From: Reticulitermes lucifugus
Taxonomy: Eukaryota > Arthropoda > Insecta > Blattodea > Rhinotermitidae
Assembly: GCA_026260175.1 (NCBI GenBank)
Contig: JAKCWW010004966.1
Span: 1-33,741 of the forward strand
Direction: 5' to 3'
Length of the DNA stretch: 33,741 nucleotides
Made by a program: the position numbers and the translations under genes
Notes under the pieces: generated by a model
Databases searched by the model: none
What the model saw: the letters and a program-made list of their open reading frames with translations, nothing else
Told to the model about the DNA's origin: nothing
Shown: one piece after another, positions 1-10,499 of the stretch
How positions within the stretch are numbered: the first letter of the stretch is position 1
Layout: every line of letters begins with the position of its first letter

Positions 1-1000
1 TGATCCCCCTGATGATGACTAATAAGTAGTCGAAACATATGTAGGGGTATATATGACGACAAGCTGTAGTGCATATGTTGGTTAAAATAAAAGCTATTAC
101 CATTTAACATTTCACTATGGACAGGCTGCCTGCAACAGACTCATCAAAATGTTGATAAACAGCTACCAGATTACACAGTGCAACTTCCCAGAAAGCAATA
201 ATCTTCATAGCCACTAATGTGAAAACCATAAATTTTAAAACTTTCGCGGCGACATGATTCAATATAGTCTTCTCGGGCGCACAGCCGCGTCAANTCGTTT
301 GAATACAACGTTTCGGGGACTAGCTCCGTCCCCATCCTCAGGCAAAACTGATTTAACAGACTTAGAAGACTATATTGAAAACCATAAATCTCACAGGCTT
401 GTTTTACATTACATTTTATTTTAATTTAAAAATTAGAGGTTTTCATGTGTTTGCAAATGAAGTAACATCTGTGAAAAATAAAAGATTAAATTCTTTATGA
501 CAAAACACACACTTGCCAACTATGGCACATCAAAAAATTGCACATTCGGAGTAGCACATTAACATGCAAATATTTTGAAAGCAGCACTTGTCAGTTTTTC
601 TTTACCGTCATTGCCTCACTCCTAAACAGTTTATCCAGTTCTATATTCATGGACTTGGCACTCTGCTTTCTGACATAAATTTCATAGTGATACAATATCC
701 ATCAGATGTGAACTCGCATATCCACTTCTTTGCAACAACTCATCTAGAGCATAATACTTGAAGCAACACCCGCCTTTCGAAATATTTTCGTTGACAGAAA
801 TGTTGTGTGGATTCATGAGTTTAATAACGTGCAGTTGTGTGTCACAGTCTGCACAATCTGTGAATGTGTACCAGTAATTTCCAGTGACAGTTAAGAAATG
901 ATGATACGAAACGTTATTAATGGTAGTATTAAATATTTATATGTAACTGACGTCAGTTGCATGCCAAATAATACAACTTCCATTTCAATATGACACTGAC
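1..1000 (-). other. Intron downstream of exon J (partial)
   Basis: The intron starts GTCAGT at 1000 and runs off the window. It holds the short inverted-repeat element at 234-376. The stretch 600-680 on the minus strand reads as a short open frame with splice-like ends but does not match the expected next family residues, so it is not called coding. Confidence 0.65.
234..376. mobile_element. Short palindrome-ended insertion between 13-bp direct repeats
   Basis: The 13-mer GAAAACCATAAAT occurs at 221-233 and 377-389, as a target-site duplication would. Perfect 16-bp inverted arms (TTCAATATAGTCTTCT at 258-273 and its complement at 364-379) lie at the ends. Inside is a TTTCGGGGACTAGCTCCG-type GC-rich stem. 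It is probably a non-autonomous element; class unknown. Confidence 0.6.
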
Positions 1001-1108
1001 CTTGACTTGTTGAGTATAAGTGCCATGTTCTCCACATCTGACATATTGACTCGAGTCTTCCTGTTGATAACATTTCCACGTAGCTCCTCTACGGTACCCT
1101 CCAGTTCC
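1001..1108 (-). CDS. CG32809-like: CG32809/SRCIN1-like exon J, AIP3 coiled coil; last visible exon
   Basis: 108-nt exon, phase 2-2. The acceptor is TGTTTATACAG and the donor is TCAAG|GTCAGT. It encodes [20 protein letters not shown], then [15 protein letters not shown]. The VEELR-x-x-VINR-x-TRV core followed by DVE-x-MAL is highly characteristic of the SRCIN1/KIAA1217 AIP3 region. In relatives the next residues are of the VADLK type and the coiled coil continues for many residues, so further exons must lie before position 1 of this window. None was securely found at 1-1000. Confidence 0.94.
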
Positions 1109-1953
1109 CTGTATAAACAGACAAACACACATTCGTTACAGTGGTAGCACTGATCCATCCTTAACCTTCCCCACGCATTCCATCCAGTATTTATACAAAT
1201 GCTTGGGCCGGGATAGAGTAGTCGGTATAGCAACTTGCTACGGGCTGGACGGTCCGGGGATCGAATCCTGGTGGGGGCGAGATTTTCCGCACCCGTCCAG
1301 ACCGGCCCTGGGGTCCACCCAGCCTCCTATACAATGGGTACCGGGTCTCTTTCCCGGGGGTCAAGCGGCCAGGGCGTGGAGTTGACCACCCACCCTCATC
1401 TAATGCCAGGGTTAAAGAAAGAATAGAGCTATACCTCTACTCCCTCTCTGGGCCTTCATGGCCCGTTCTAGGGAGAACTTTACCTTTACCTTTTACTTAT
1501 ACAAATGCAAATGAAGAATGATGAAGACTATCTGCTATAAGGTAAGGGATAAAATTATTTTCAGTCTAGCACATTTGATTCAATTTTAAGAACTCTGAGT
1601 AAGAGAAATTCACAGCCATAATTTACTGTGCTCAGTGCCTTATAGTTTAAAATAAAAAAGTGTAACAGGATGTATACATACATCTGTAATAACCTAATCT
1701 AACCTAAATTAATACAACATAACCCAACATGTTTTATGATGTGGGCTATATGTATGTCTACACAATGGAAGATGTTAAGAAAAAGTGGATGCAATACATA
1801 AATTAACTTCTTTCTTTGCCTTACTTTACAGCACAATGACTGATCGCACTTCACACAGGAAGCAAGAACAGCTTAGCAGGTATGGAAACTGATGGCCTAT
1901 ATAAGTGGAAACATCTGTGGTATTTCAATGCCAGGTAGTTACTGCTAACTTAC
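1109..1953 (-). other. Intron I-J, 845 bp
   Basis: The intron runs from GTAAGT to CAG and contains a full SINE (1203-1496) inserted in the opposite orientation to the gene. A short run of AACCTAA/AACCCAA-like sequence occurs at about 1690-1730. Confidence 0.75.
1203..1496 (+). mobile_element. tRNA-derived SINE with 12-bp target-site duplication
   Basis: The tRNA-like head has a B-box-like GGATCGAATCC at about 1257-1268. A GC-rich body (CCGGTCTC-type and GGTCAAGCGGCCAGG) follows, then a tail of repeated TTTACC. The exact 12-bp duplication TTATACAAATGC flanks it at 1191-1202 and 1497-1508, so this is a complete retroposed copy. It lies antisense within an intron of the coiled-coil gene. This SINE type resembles those common in cockroach and termite genomes (from memory, not checked). 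Confidence 0.88.
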
Positions 1954-2076
1954 GTCAGGTCGTTTTCTAATCGCAGCATTTCTTGCTTGTATGCATCTTC
2001 TTCCCTGTTGAGTCGCACTTTATCAGCATCCCCTGAAATGGCCCACGCCTCCTCACCCCCAATCAGGAGCATTGCT
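1954..2076 (-). CDS. CG32809-like: CG32809/SRCIN1-like exon I, AIP3 coiled coil continued
   Basis: 123-nt exon, symmetric phase 2-2. The acceptor is ACAACATTTGTTGTGTTGTAG or close to it, and the donor is TGAC|GTAAGT, near consensus. It encodes AMLLIGGEEAWAISGDADKV, then RLNREEDAYKQEMLRLENDL. The second half has a clear heptad pattern and continues the coiled coil of exon H. An alternative acceptor two bases further in (AGAG) exists, but only the first keeps the frame with exon H. It joins exon J through a split Thr codon (AC|G) to read [16 protein letters not shown]. Confidence 0.92.
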
Positions 2077-2787
2077 CTACAACACAACATTTGTTACATC
2101 GGGCAGCATAACAATCACCAATATCAATATATGGTGGGAGCACATTGGTAAATAGTATAGAATTCAATAAGTATTATCCCACACAATAGTGGTACTCGTT
2201 TGCATACACAAACATCTATCACTGTGTTTGATCCATTGTGGACCATGTCCCTATATGACTAGTTGTGTAGTGTGTGAAAGAGGCAACTGTTTACTGGAGC
2301 TGTAACTTGGTGTAAGAACTCCTTGAAAATGGCACAGTAGTGTCAAAACATTTTGGAGTGATAAAGACTATACTACTGTGTATGTTGTATGTGCATTTAT
2401 TTGGTTTAATAAAAGAAAATAAGTTTATTAAAAATACACACAGTAAGGCATTTCAAAACAGGTACCAATGTTCTGGAGAAATTTGCTGCCTCTATCTTCA
2501 GAGTCTGTGTAAGAACACTCCACAGGCCGTGAAAATGGAAGCAGTAATCTCCTTCAAAATGTCGGCAACTATTTACAACAGACACGGCAAGCTAAAAAAA
2601 AAACTGAATCTCAATATTAAGGTTCCCCCATATGATCACACAAAAAACCACCAATGGACCTTACATTTAGCCACTTCTTTCAGACTCAACCATTCTTATC
2701 CTCCTATTAGTACACCAGTTTTCTACACACTGCAGTAACGAACCAACAGAGTTCATGCTACTGTCCACATTCATCATATAACCTCAC
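2077..2787 (-). other. Intron H-I, 711 bp
   Basis: The intron runs from GTGAGG to TAG. A plus-strand open frame of 132 codons spans 2340-2738 but has low-complexity, non-coding-like composition. The stretch 2460-2580 looks like a worn family-B MITE (a GCTGCCTCTATCTTCAG-type core). Confidence 0.7.
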
Positions 2788-2944
2788 CTGATTTTCAAGA
2801 AGGTGTCACGTATTGTCTCACGCACTGAGTGTGCCTGAGCTTGTGACATTCGGCGAAGATTACGAACCTCCTGACGAAGATCCTTTGCTTTCTTCTGCAA
2901 CCCGCGAAGTTGATTGTACATCTCGGGCGTCAGCTGCAGGTCTG
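2788..2944 (-). CDS. CG32809-like: CG32809/SRCIN1-like exon H, start of AIP3-type coiled coil
   Basis: 157-nt exon, entry phase 1 and exit phase 2. The acceptor is TTATGCCAG|CA and the donor is ATCAG|GTGAGG. It encodes DLQLTPEMYNQLRGLQKKAK, then DLRQEVRNLRRMSQAQAHS and VRETIRDTFLKIR. This is the heptad-patterned start of the AIP3 (actin-interacting protein 3/Bud6) domain shared with SRCIN1 and KIAA1217. The open frame continues upstream through an in-frame Met at 2996, but the acceptor at 2946-2945 gives exactly the phase needed, so the upstream residues are read as intron. The last AG joins the first A of exon I to make Arg in KIR-AML. A LINE fragment sits about 55 bases upstream of the acceptor. 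Confidence 0.95.
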
Positions 2945-2999
2945 CTGGCATAAGATTGTTCATTGAGATCAGTTCATATGTGCGTATCACAGACATGAT

Positions 3000-3268
3000 G
3001 AGCGACAGTCCATTGTGTAGGAAATGCGGAGCAGAGGAGGAGACCTCAGCTCATGTCTTGTGTGAGTGTGAAGCCCTGGAGACACACAGACACACTTATC
3101 TGGGTTCCTTCTTTTTGAACCCTGAGGATGTCAGAGAACTAAGCCTGGGGGCGATCTGGACCTTTATTACAAGGTCAGGGCTCTTATGACTTGGACTTTA
3201 GCTAAGGGGCACGAAGGGCCTGTCAAAGGCCTACGTGTATCGGGACCCCAAGGGCCTGACCCATACTC
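3000..3268 (+). mobile_element. 5'-truncated LINE 3' end with 14-bp target-site duplication
   Basis: It encodes the C-terminal end of a non-LTR retrotransposon polyprotein. The C-x2-C...H-x4-C pattern in LCRKCGAEEETSAHVLCEC is followed by YLGSFFLNPEDV, LSLGAIW and a stop at 3187-3189. A short 3' UTR follows, with AAGGGCC repeated twice. The exact duplication ATCACAGACATGAT at 2986-2999 and 3269-3282 brackets it, so the copy is 269 bp and was born truncated. The clade resembles I/R1/LOA-like elements with a C-terminal zinc knuckle (from memory). Confidence 0.88.
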
Positions 3269-3284
3269 ATCACAGACATGATAC

Positions 3285-3353
3285 AGATCATGGGTTCATA
3301 CAACAGACGTAGTGTAGATCATGGGTTCATACAACAGACGTAGTGTAGATCAT
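3285..3353 (+). repeat. 31-bp tandem repeat, about 2.2 copies
   Basis: The unit begins AGATCATGGGTTCATACAAC and is repeated at 3285-3315 and 3316-3346 without a mismatch, followed by a partial AGATCAT. It abuts the LINE target-site duplication. Confidence 0.9.
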
Positions 3354-3380
3354 CCAACTTGCATGCAATTCAATAAAATT

Positions 3381-3596
3381 GTCTTCTGGGTTCTTATCCC
3401 ATGTAGTGTGACGAGTTTGTTCCAATGTTTCACAGAAAAGTGCTGCCTCCATCTTCATGGTGACCAACAAAATTTCCTCCTCCCAAACACTTCAGCATCC
3501 ACCCAAACCAAATTCTGCTATCCCGATGATGGAGGCAACACATCCCTCTGAAGTGCTCGAACAAAGACACTACACCACACAGTGTAAAAACCGTGA
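3381..3596. mobile_element. Family-B MITE-like element
   Basis: The ends are roughly inverted (GTAGTGTGACGAGTTTGTTC against the complement of GAACAAAGACACTAC). The core has GCTGCCTCCATCTTCA and the reverse GATGGAGGCAAC. The same core words recur at 8050, 30065 and 31070, defining a family in this window. Confidence 0.6.
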
Positions 3597-3645
3597 AGAC
3601 CACCACTTCAGTGGCATATGCTAACTCACAGCAAGCAGTGTGTAC

Positions 3646-3664
3646 TCACACACACACACACACA
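3646..3664 (+). repeat. (CA)n microsatellite
   Basis: Uninterrupted CA dinucleotides; about 700 bp upstream of exon H in the direction of transcription. Confidence 0.9.
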
Positions 3665-6426
3665 GAGGATAATACACAACAGCACTGAAAAGTGTTCAGG
3701 GAAACAAAAAAAAAGTGGCAAGTGCAAAGCAGAATAATACTGTACAAACAAACATGTGGTTTACAAAATGCACTAAACACAGAAGTCACTCTGTAAACAT
3801 GGAAACACAATCTACAGCTACAACTGACCTCTATAAACATGTCTGCCCTCATACTGCCCTGGTGACAGTGACACTGGTTTCGGAGGGGGTGCAGGCTTAT
3901 GTCTGTCACGCTCTGTACGCTCTGTGCAACAAACATAAGACATTACTAAGCCACATTATTACAGCATCAACATAAACATAGAAAAGGTCTGTTTTGATAA
4001 CACTAACATGTATAAAGTAAAGAGATTATGCCACTTATTCCACTGTAACACTGCCACGTTGATGTTGGTTGTTTAACGATGCTACTGACAATGGAAGTAA
4101 GTTACTCCTGCCCAGAAGCACCATATAAAAGTGTATACATGACATAGAATTAAAATACTTCGTAGTCTGTTATCTCAGCAGTAGAGGGAAGTATACTTCA
4201 GTTGCAGTCTATAAATCGAAAGGAAGAAAAAAAGACGCCTTCCTGTACATATGGCATTAAATGATACATGAACCCCGCAGCCACCCTAAATGTAGCATTG
4301 AAAAGAGGAACTCTCACTTTCCCTCATGGAAATCAAATTCAGTTTCCAGCCAGTTACTGTGTTGACTAGGTCATCAAGTGTCTCATGTAAGCAACACAGA
4401 ATTATGGATGGGGAATTAAGAAGTGGATTGTAGCAAGTGCTCGAGGGACAAAGCAGGAGGAATCAATCCATTTATAACATACTTACAGTAAAAACCGCTG
4501 TAAAGAACTATCTTTACCTTGGGATGACATTCTGGGGAGTGTTGAAGACTTTATCGCTGGTTTAGGAGGTTTCGAATCCGCTGGGGTAAGCATTCAAAGG
4601 ATAGAACAACCAATCATTAGCATATTACATGCTTTTAACACCTGATCCATTGCATCATTCAACACTGATTCTGCCATCCCAACTCTGCAGAAATTTATTG
4701 TATCTAAAGAAATGTTACCTGCCAGTCCTGAGGCACCCCATTGCAACATGGTAACACCCAGAACTGTTTTGTACAATCTTAGATCATGTTTTGCTTTCAA
4801 CTGTTGTATTCCGCTTGCTATTAACCAATCACTGGCACACTGACAATTCCCTTTCCACATGGCCTTATTATCTTAATATATCAGAATGCATATGGTGACT
4901 GATACACAATGAACTACACGTATCAGCTCGTGAGCTCATGTGAGGATTTAGTGATGACCTGAAGATGGCTCGTACAAGCTGAAAACATGCAGTCGACTTG
5001 ATATCCATCACAATATACAGTCTGATACATTTAAGCCAAAACGCTGTGTTGAAAAAGAAAAGTGAGCATGGTTATTACTTACATAATGTTTTGATAAACT
5101 CTTACAACCTTGATTATCCAAATAACTGTCATGACATCACATGCTGTATGTGTTAAAATAACCCAGCAAAATATTCTCATTATTTATGTCACTAATAAAA
5201 TGAATATGTACATACACAATCAAAATTATTGCAAGGTTAGATTTATGAAGCAAAATGGATACATTTAAATAAGAGTTTTGACAATACATAGTCCGAGCTA
5301 CTGAGAACACCATTAAATAAACATAAACACAAATAAATGAAAATTAAGTTCTTCTTATTGGAAAAGGGTCAGTTACATGACTTTATGAGAAGACAAAAGT
5401 ATTAAACTGGGAAAAGAATTTTTAAAAAGTGTTAAACATGTGTGGAATATGGCTACATTTTAAAAGAAACAGCGCTTGAGAGTGGGTTAGAGAAAATGGA
5501 AATAGCTTTCAGTGACATCTAACATTTGAATGTAGCACGCATTTTCAGACTACTTGCTACATGATGCATCCTAGGTGATTCATCCATTTCCATTACAAAG
5601 ATACTTAACAACACATCACTGCAATGCTACGAGACTCTGATGGAGCAATACTCTTCATATGAAGTTTAAACAAAAGTTCACGGACCTGCCACAGGCTAAA
5701 ATTCTGTAGCAGTGTCCTTCAAGAATATCCTCAAGTGATCAAATCAGCAGCGCTCAACCGCACTCATTTTCCACGTCTCTACATTAAGTTTGATTTCAAG
5801 ACATGTTACAAAAAACAAATACCACCAGATGTTGCCCCTGAATGACGATTCAAGTTTCCATAATTTTCTCAAACTTCTGGCAAATTCTTGACAAGAGAAA
5901 AACACTATGCCTCACATTAATAAATCATACAGCGGAAAATTCTCTCTTTCTTTAATGAGTACTACAGTGATAAATAGAAGAAAACAGCAATGGTTACCAA
6001 AATATATCTCAAAGAAATTACTGACAGTCACAATAAACTCACTTCAAACAAAACATCCAGTTCAATCTCACGACTCTGCAACATGTTCAGTTAGACTTTC
6101 TATTCATTTTATATTACCCCAGATTGTTTCCGACACATCTAGTTTTCACTAATATGTGATTTATTCGCCTGGAGATTCATCAAGCATTTTCAGGGAAAAA
6201 AAAAGGGGGTCCTGCAGTAATTATTAATTTATGATTCAATAATTAAAATACAGATGCACCACTGTGAAAACATTCTATCTTGCACCATTTCACAGATGTC
6301 ATAGAGATGAGAGACTTGGAAATATAATTCAATGAACCAAAATAAAACTAAGGCAGGATCAAATATTAGTACTTGACTGGTTAATCAAGGTTCTATGCTA
6401 CGGTTTTGCACGATGACCCTAGTTAC

Positions 6427-6516
6427 CTGCATGTTGTGGAGAGTGCTGTTTAGGCGAGTTCATGTCAGGGGGCTCATCAGAAAAAGAAACGGACTTCTCA
6501 AATGAGACTGACTTAT
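6427..6516 (-). CDS. CG32809-like: CG32809/SRCIN1-like exon G, duplicated SVSF motif
   Basis: 90-nt exon, phase 1-1. The acceptor is GTGTTCGTTCCAG and the donor is GCAG|GTAACT. It encodes KSVSFEKSVSFSDEPP followed by DMNSPKQHSPQHA. The SVSF tetrapeptide occurs twice in tandem (SVSFEK, SVSFSDE), each Ser next to acidic residues, which suggests phosphorylation sites such as casein-kinase type (inference). It joins in phase to exon H to give QHA-A-DLQLTPEM at the start of the coiled coil. It is the fourth consecutive exon with phase 1 at both ends. I regard it as constitutive because the motif is strongly constrained in appearance and the splice sites are fair. Confidence 0.9.
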
Positions 6517-8048
6517 CTGGAACGAACACCAGTTACATGCATATCAATGTCATGCGCTCCTTAATAAATCTCTGCATGCTTGTTGAATGACACCAAACAA
6601 TCAGGTCATGCATACCACAGTAACACTAATGTCATTGATTTCCCACAGCACATCATGAAGCAAGTCCACTGTCACACATCTCCATGCACAACACATGGAC
6701 TTTTGCAAATGAAACAAAAACATAAGATCAATCAATGCAGTAAGGCCTTGTTGACTGCAGAATTGCGCGAAATTTCCACATTTTTTTTTCCCCCCATGCT
6801 ATTATGAACAAGAATTTGAACAATTCTGAAACCAGCCCTTCCATGTCTAACCAATTTAATTAAAACATTTCCAACATCCCAGAAAATAAACTTATATGTT
6901 ACTATATACACGTAACACACAAACAGTTTTTGCTAAATGGTATGGCTTAAGCAGTGTAATTTTGCACGCTTCTGCAATGGATAAGAATCATACACATATA
7001 AGCAAAACACACAGAAAAGTTCTCTCTTTATTTTAATGTGTTTGCAAGAGATGGTAGCAATTCTGAGAAGCTCAAAACAAAAGCAGTATGCCAGACTTAA
7101 TTCTTGATGTGCTGGTACACAGTAACTGCTTCATGACGTAGACTGCACTGATATTCTATTAAAAGCACTCGAATCTTCCACTGTCAGCTGATTAAAATGT
7201 TACTTCCTACATGCAACAACTTCATATTATTACTCTTATACTGAACATCTAACCACTTCTATCCTTTTAACCATGGTTTTACATTCTGGTACTAAAAAAA
7301 ATTTTCATTTTTAACTTCTTAATTATTAATTTCCTCAACTTCCACATCTCTGTGTGCTCCAAAAGCACCTCCTCCCCCCACTTCGTGTTACACTTCAGTA
7401 CTGCTACTTTCCATTGCGAAAACAAAGCACTGGTTTTTACTATGTCTGGGAGTCTGTATTTTTTTCCTTCACACTTGAACTTGCCACTCTCATTCTGGAA
7501 TCACTTGGATTCCACGAAGATATTTAGTGACGGCAATAAACATAACCTTATTTCTCAACTGAAGGGGGCAATTCGTAAATAATGGATTGATAAAAACAGT
7601 AAAGACTGAAGATGATATACAATCTATGGATTACAACTGGTGAAATGAGTGACTTGTATTATGCACCACAACTACAGGGGGGAAGAGTTAAATTTTGTGA
7701 GAAAGAAGAACTCAGAAACAGTACAATCAAGAAAGTGTTTCAATTTATCAGTTAATTCATAAGCAGATGGCTAGTTTATATGGTTTACTTCATCATTCCC
7801 TGCATTAACATAAGAAGCAACACATGAAGCTTGGAGGTCACTATTGCACCTCTTGAAGGTTACCTACGTGCTGTGATGATTGCTCTTAAAAAGTTATACA
7901 TACCGCACATCAGAAAGGAGGGTGCACCTGTGTAATATTAACCAATCAAATGCTGGTGCACAGGTATCATATCAGCCAACCAAATGACTGTGTGTCAAAT
8001 GACATGACACTATGTCATGTACATGAGTACCAAAGTCTCAGAGAAACA

Positions 8049-8134
8049 TGCTGCCTCCATCTTCAAGGTTCAAGGATAAGATCCAAGTCTGATACCTTGG
8101 ATCTTATTCTTGAACTTTGAAGATGGAGGCAGCA
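8049..8134. repeat. Near-perfect 39-bp inverted repeat (hairpin), family-B core
   Basis: Arms 8049-8087 and 8096-8134 pair at 37 of 39 positions with an 8-base loop. The arm opens TGCTGCCTCCATCTTCAAGG. This is the palindromic core of the family-B MITE and lies in the F-G intron. Confidence 0.92.
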
Positions 8135-8247
8135 CATTCCTCTGCACCATCTGTTCACATACAAAACAATACATCAAAACCCAGAAGACCAAGCTGACAA
8201 TCCCCACTCCAAAAACCTGAACACTAATATATAGTTCAAGTTTTCAC

Positions 8248-8412
8248 GTTTTCACAGTGGTGTAAACGAGGATTCCTGTTTTTCTGGCAAGTGATGTTGT
8301 GTCACTAAGTGCTTCCTGACATTTCAAACAAACATGTCACCTTCATCCTCCTTTGAAATGTGAGCAACTACTTGCACAGCAATGCAGCACCACATCCCAA
8401 AAACCGGAATCC
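8248..8412. mobile_element. Family-A MITE-like element
   Basis: It begins GTTTTCACAGTGGTG, with GATGTTGTGTCAC, CTTCCTGACATTTCAAACA and the inverted TTTGAAATGTGAGCAACTAC, and ends CCACATCCCAAAAACCGGAA. The two halves are inverted copies of each other. Confidence 0.6.
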
Positions 8413-9182
8413 CTTATACACGGTGCTTAAAGTTAATTTCCATAGCTTAACAAACTATCACAGCCTGAAGTACTGGTTTATATAGCAGTACTGTTCCTCT
8501 GAGATTGAAAGTTATATGTGAGCATTCACCCCACATGGTTATCACACAGTGTCTAATACAAAAAAATTTAGGAAATATCTGAACACTGCCATCAGCAGCC
8601 CAGATGTGACAATGTGCATGGCAACCTTGTGGAACATCCTGAATGGGATGACAGGTACATGACATACGAACATGAGTGGGTTTATAATGATGTATTAAAA
8701 AGGTGAAAATAATTCTCAAATATTTGGCAGCCTTTTAATTTAGTACATCTCATAACCATCATTGAGCACAATTCCAAATATCAATCACAAGAAGCTGTTA
8801 CTTTGTTCAGAGTGAAAATTAAAGAGTTGAGATAAAGGTCCTTCTATTGAAAGTTAACACCACACATTAATAAGTGCATTTGTTTGTAACTGCATACATG
8901 TTATCACCATCTTAACTAAATCTGTTAACAGAACCTGAACATCACAAGCACAAAATCCCACAGACATATTCCTTTACGTGTCCAATGTAGTACAGCTGAC
9001 ATCCCTCCAAGACCCATTTAATATTATACTTTGTCCTCAAAGTGATTTCCTTACCACAATTCTGCATGATCTCATTATTTCCTGAAACCATGTTACACAG
9101 TTCTTCAATACAAACTTTTTCAAGTCTCATATGAAACAAACTTTCATTATACTAATGGCATCAGGGTACAGGTTCAACAAAT

Positions 9183-9208
9183 ACACACACACACACACAC
9201 ACACACAG
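9183..9208 (+). repeat. (AC)13 microsatellite
   Basis: Twenty-six bases of perfect AC repeat; read as UG repeat in the gene's transcript, in the F-G intron. Confidence 0.92.
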
Positions 9209-9915
9209 CGTATAAGTGCAATAAACATAAGTTTCAGGGACATGATCATACACACAGTATATCTGAGCCCACGGGATAATGCGGTGTGGTATAAAGAGGA
9301 TTCACCGTAATGTTTTTCGGTCATCAGCACTTGGTTTTCATATACTTAAAATCAATGTCCTGACAACCAAGAGTGCCCACTCCACACTGTTCAAAACATG
9401 GAGTAATAAGATATGTTGCATATCTTTATATTTTTAAAAGCACAGAATATGATAATGCAAAATTTTAAATATTTCCCTGCATTTTCTGCACCCAAATATG
9501 ATTCTTTAAATACCATTGGCACTGCATGATAACAAGGACAGAGTGGGCATTCTGTGTCAACCATAACTGATCTTTTGTGCAGCCCTTATGTTCATGCATT
9601 CAGCAGCCAAGCACCTTGAACAAAGTGCAGCACCCTGCTGACAGAGATGTCCTCTAAGTCACATGGTTTCATAAAAAAAATTGCTGTTACGTGATACAAT
9701 GTTTAAAAACTGTCTGAGAAATTTCTGCACAGTGCTGACATGACCTGTCCTTTATATATAGGCTTATAACCCACAAAATAATGAGTACATGTAAACAAAA
9801 CACACACAAAGACAGTTTGTTGTAAACCTGGAAATCAATGCATAAAACATAACGCAAACAAACGAAAGCAGATGCAAGAAAGAAGCACACATACACACCA
9901 CAACACATATCTAAC

Positions 9916-9963
9916 CTTTGCCCAACTTCGGAGGTTTGGTGTCTGTCCGCAAATATGAGTCAT
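9916..9963 (-). CDS. CG32809-like: 48-nt cassette-like exon F, phase 1-1
   Basis: 48-nt microexon. The acceptor is TGTATTGCAG and the donor is AAAG|GTTAGA, which is weak. It encodes DSYLRTDTKPPKLGK, a basic, proline-containing linker. Entry and exit are phase 1. The exit G plus the AT of exon G makes Asp and leads straight into KSVSFEKSVSF. The intron just past the donor is UG-rich (the plus strand at 9880-9910 is CA-rich). The composition fits a surface linker before the conserved SVSF motif. Skipping it would leave the reading frame intact. Confidence 0.75.
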
Positions 9964-10499
9964 CTGCAATACACAATTCTGAATCAGTTAGTGGAAAAGG
10001 GATAGGGCAGAATTATTTGGGCTCATTCCTGTGCTTCTAAACAGGACTGCCAACAGGATGACTCCAAACATGCAATGAACAGCCATTCATTACTTCATCT
10101 AGGCGAATCAAATAGCGACATATTGCTAAGACTGGTTTCATTTTGGTTTAGTTTACACCTGCTATAACATTGTGTAAACTTATTCTGATGGCACTACTAC
10201 TTCCAACTTCAGGGTTAACTTCTAGCCTGAAGATACTGACAGCAAGTTCACTGAAATGTTGATAACTGCTTATAGGACTATGTCATAACAAACAATCAAT
10301 TTTCTATGCTGTGAAAACCTCAAATTGAATATGAACCTGAATTTGATTTAATTTTTTGATAAATAATGAGTTACAAGTGGAAAAGGTAGTTCAGAGTCCT
10401 CTGCACTCCCATTAATTCATCCTCTTCTCAACAGTTCAGTGTTCCAAGTAGTCCCTTTTAAAGTTTCACCACAAAAATTTAGTATGTTAAGTGTTCTGT

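Larger units (their letters stand above)
2945..6426 (-). other. Intron G-H, about 3.5 kb
   Basis: It contains the LINE fragment with its target-site duplication (2986-3282), a 31-bp tandem repeat, a family-B MITE and a CA tract. An 88-codon minus-strand open frame at 4594-4860 has no family I recognise and may be a decayed transposon. The stretch 4870-6420 is unassigned AT-rich intron. Confidence 0.7.
6517..9915 (-). other. Intron F-G, about 3.4 kb
   Basis: It contains the 8049-8134 hairpin, a family-A MITE (8248-8412) and a (CA)13 tract (9183-9208). The stretch 6530-8030 is AT-rich with no recognised feature. Short open frames on both strands there have no start context or homology I recognise. 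Confidence 0.7.

Noticed and set aside
608..670. Minus-strand stretch with splice-like ends reading KQSAKSMNIELDKLFRSEAM
   Set aside because: The next family residues after exon J should be of the VADLK type, and this peptide does not resemble them. It may be part of an unrecognised transposon.
1832..1879. Plus-strand 48-nt exon-like stretch with good acceptor and GTATGG donor (MTDRTSHRKQEQLSR)
   Set aside because: It is on the opposite strand to the gene, with no partner exon or promoter. A splice-like pair by chance is the simpler reading.
2340..2738. 132-codon plus-strand open frame
   Set aside because: AT-rich composition, no recognisable domain, overlaps a MITE relic. It lies in an intron on the antisense strand.
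4594..4860. 88-codon minus-strand open frame MWKGNCQCASDW...
   Set aside because: No recognised domain and no splice context. It could be a decayed transposon frame, but the evidence is too thin to call a gene.
6036..6068. Minus-strand 33-nt stretch SREIELDVLFE with GTGAGT donor
   Set aside because: It is phase 0-0, incompatible with the phase-1 intron between exons G and H.
9048..9074. 27-nt phase 1-1 stretch (NNEIMQNC) with GTAAGG donor, minus strand
   Set aside because: The phase fits, but the acceptor lacks a pyrimidine tract and the peptide has no coding character.
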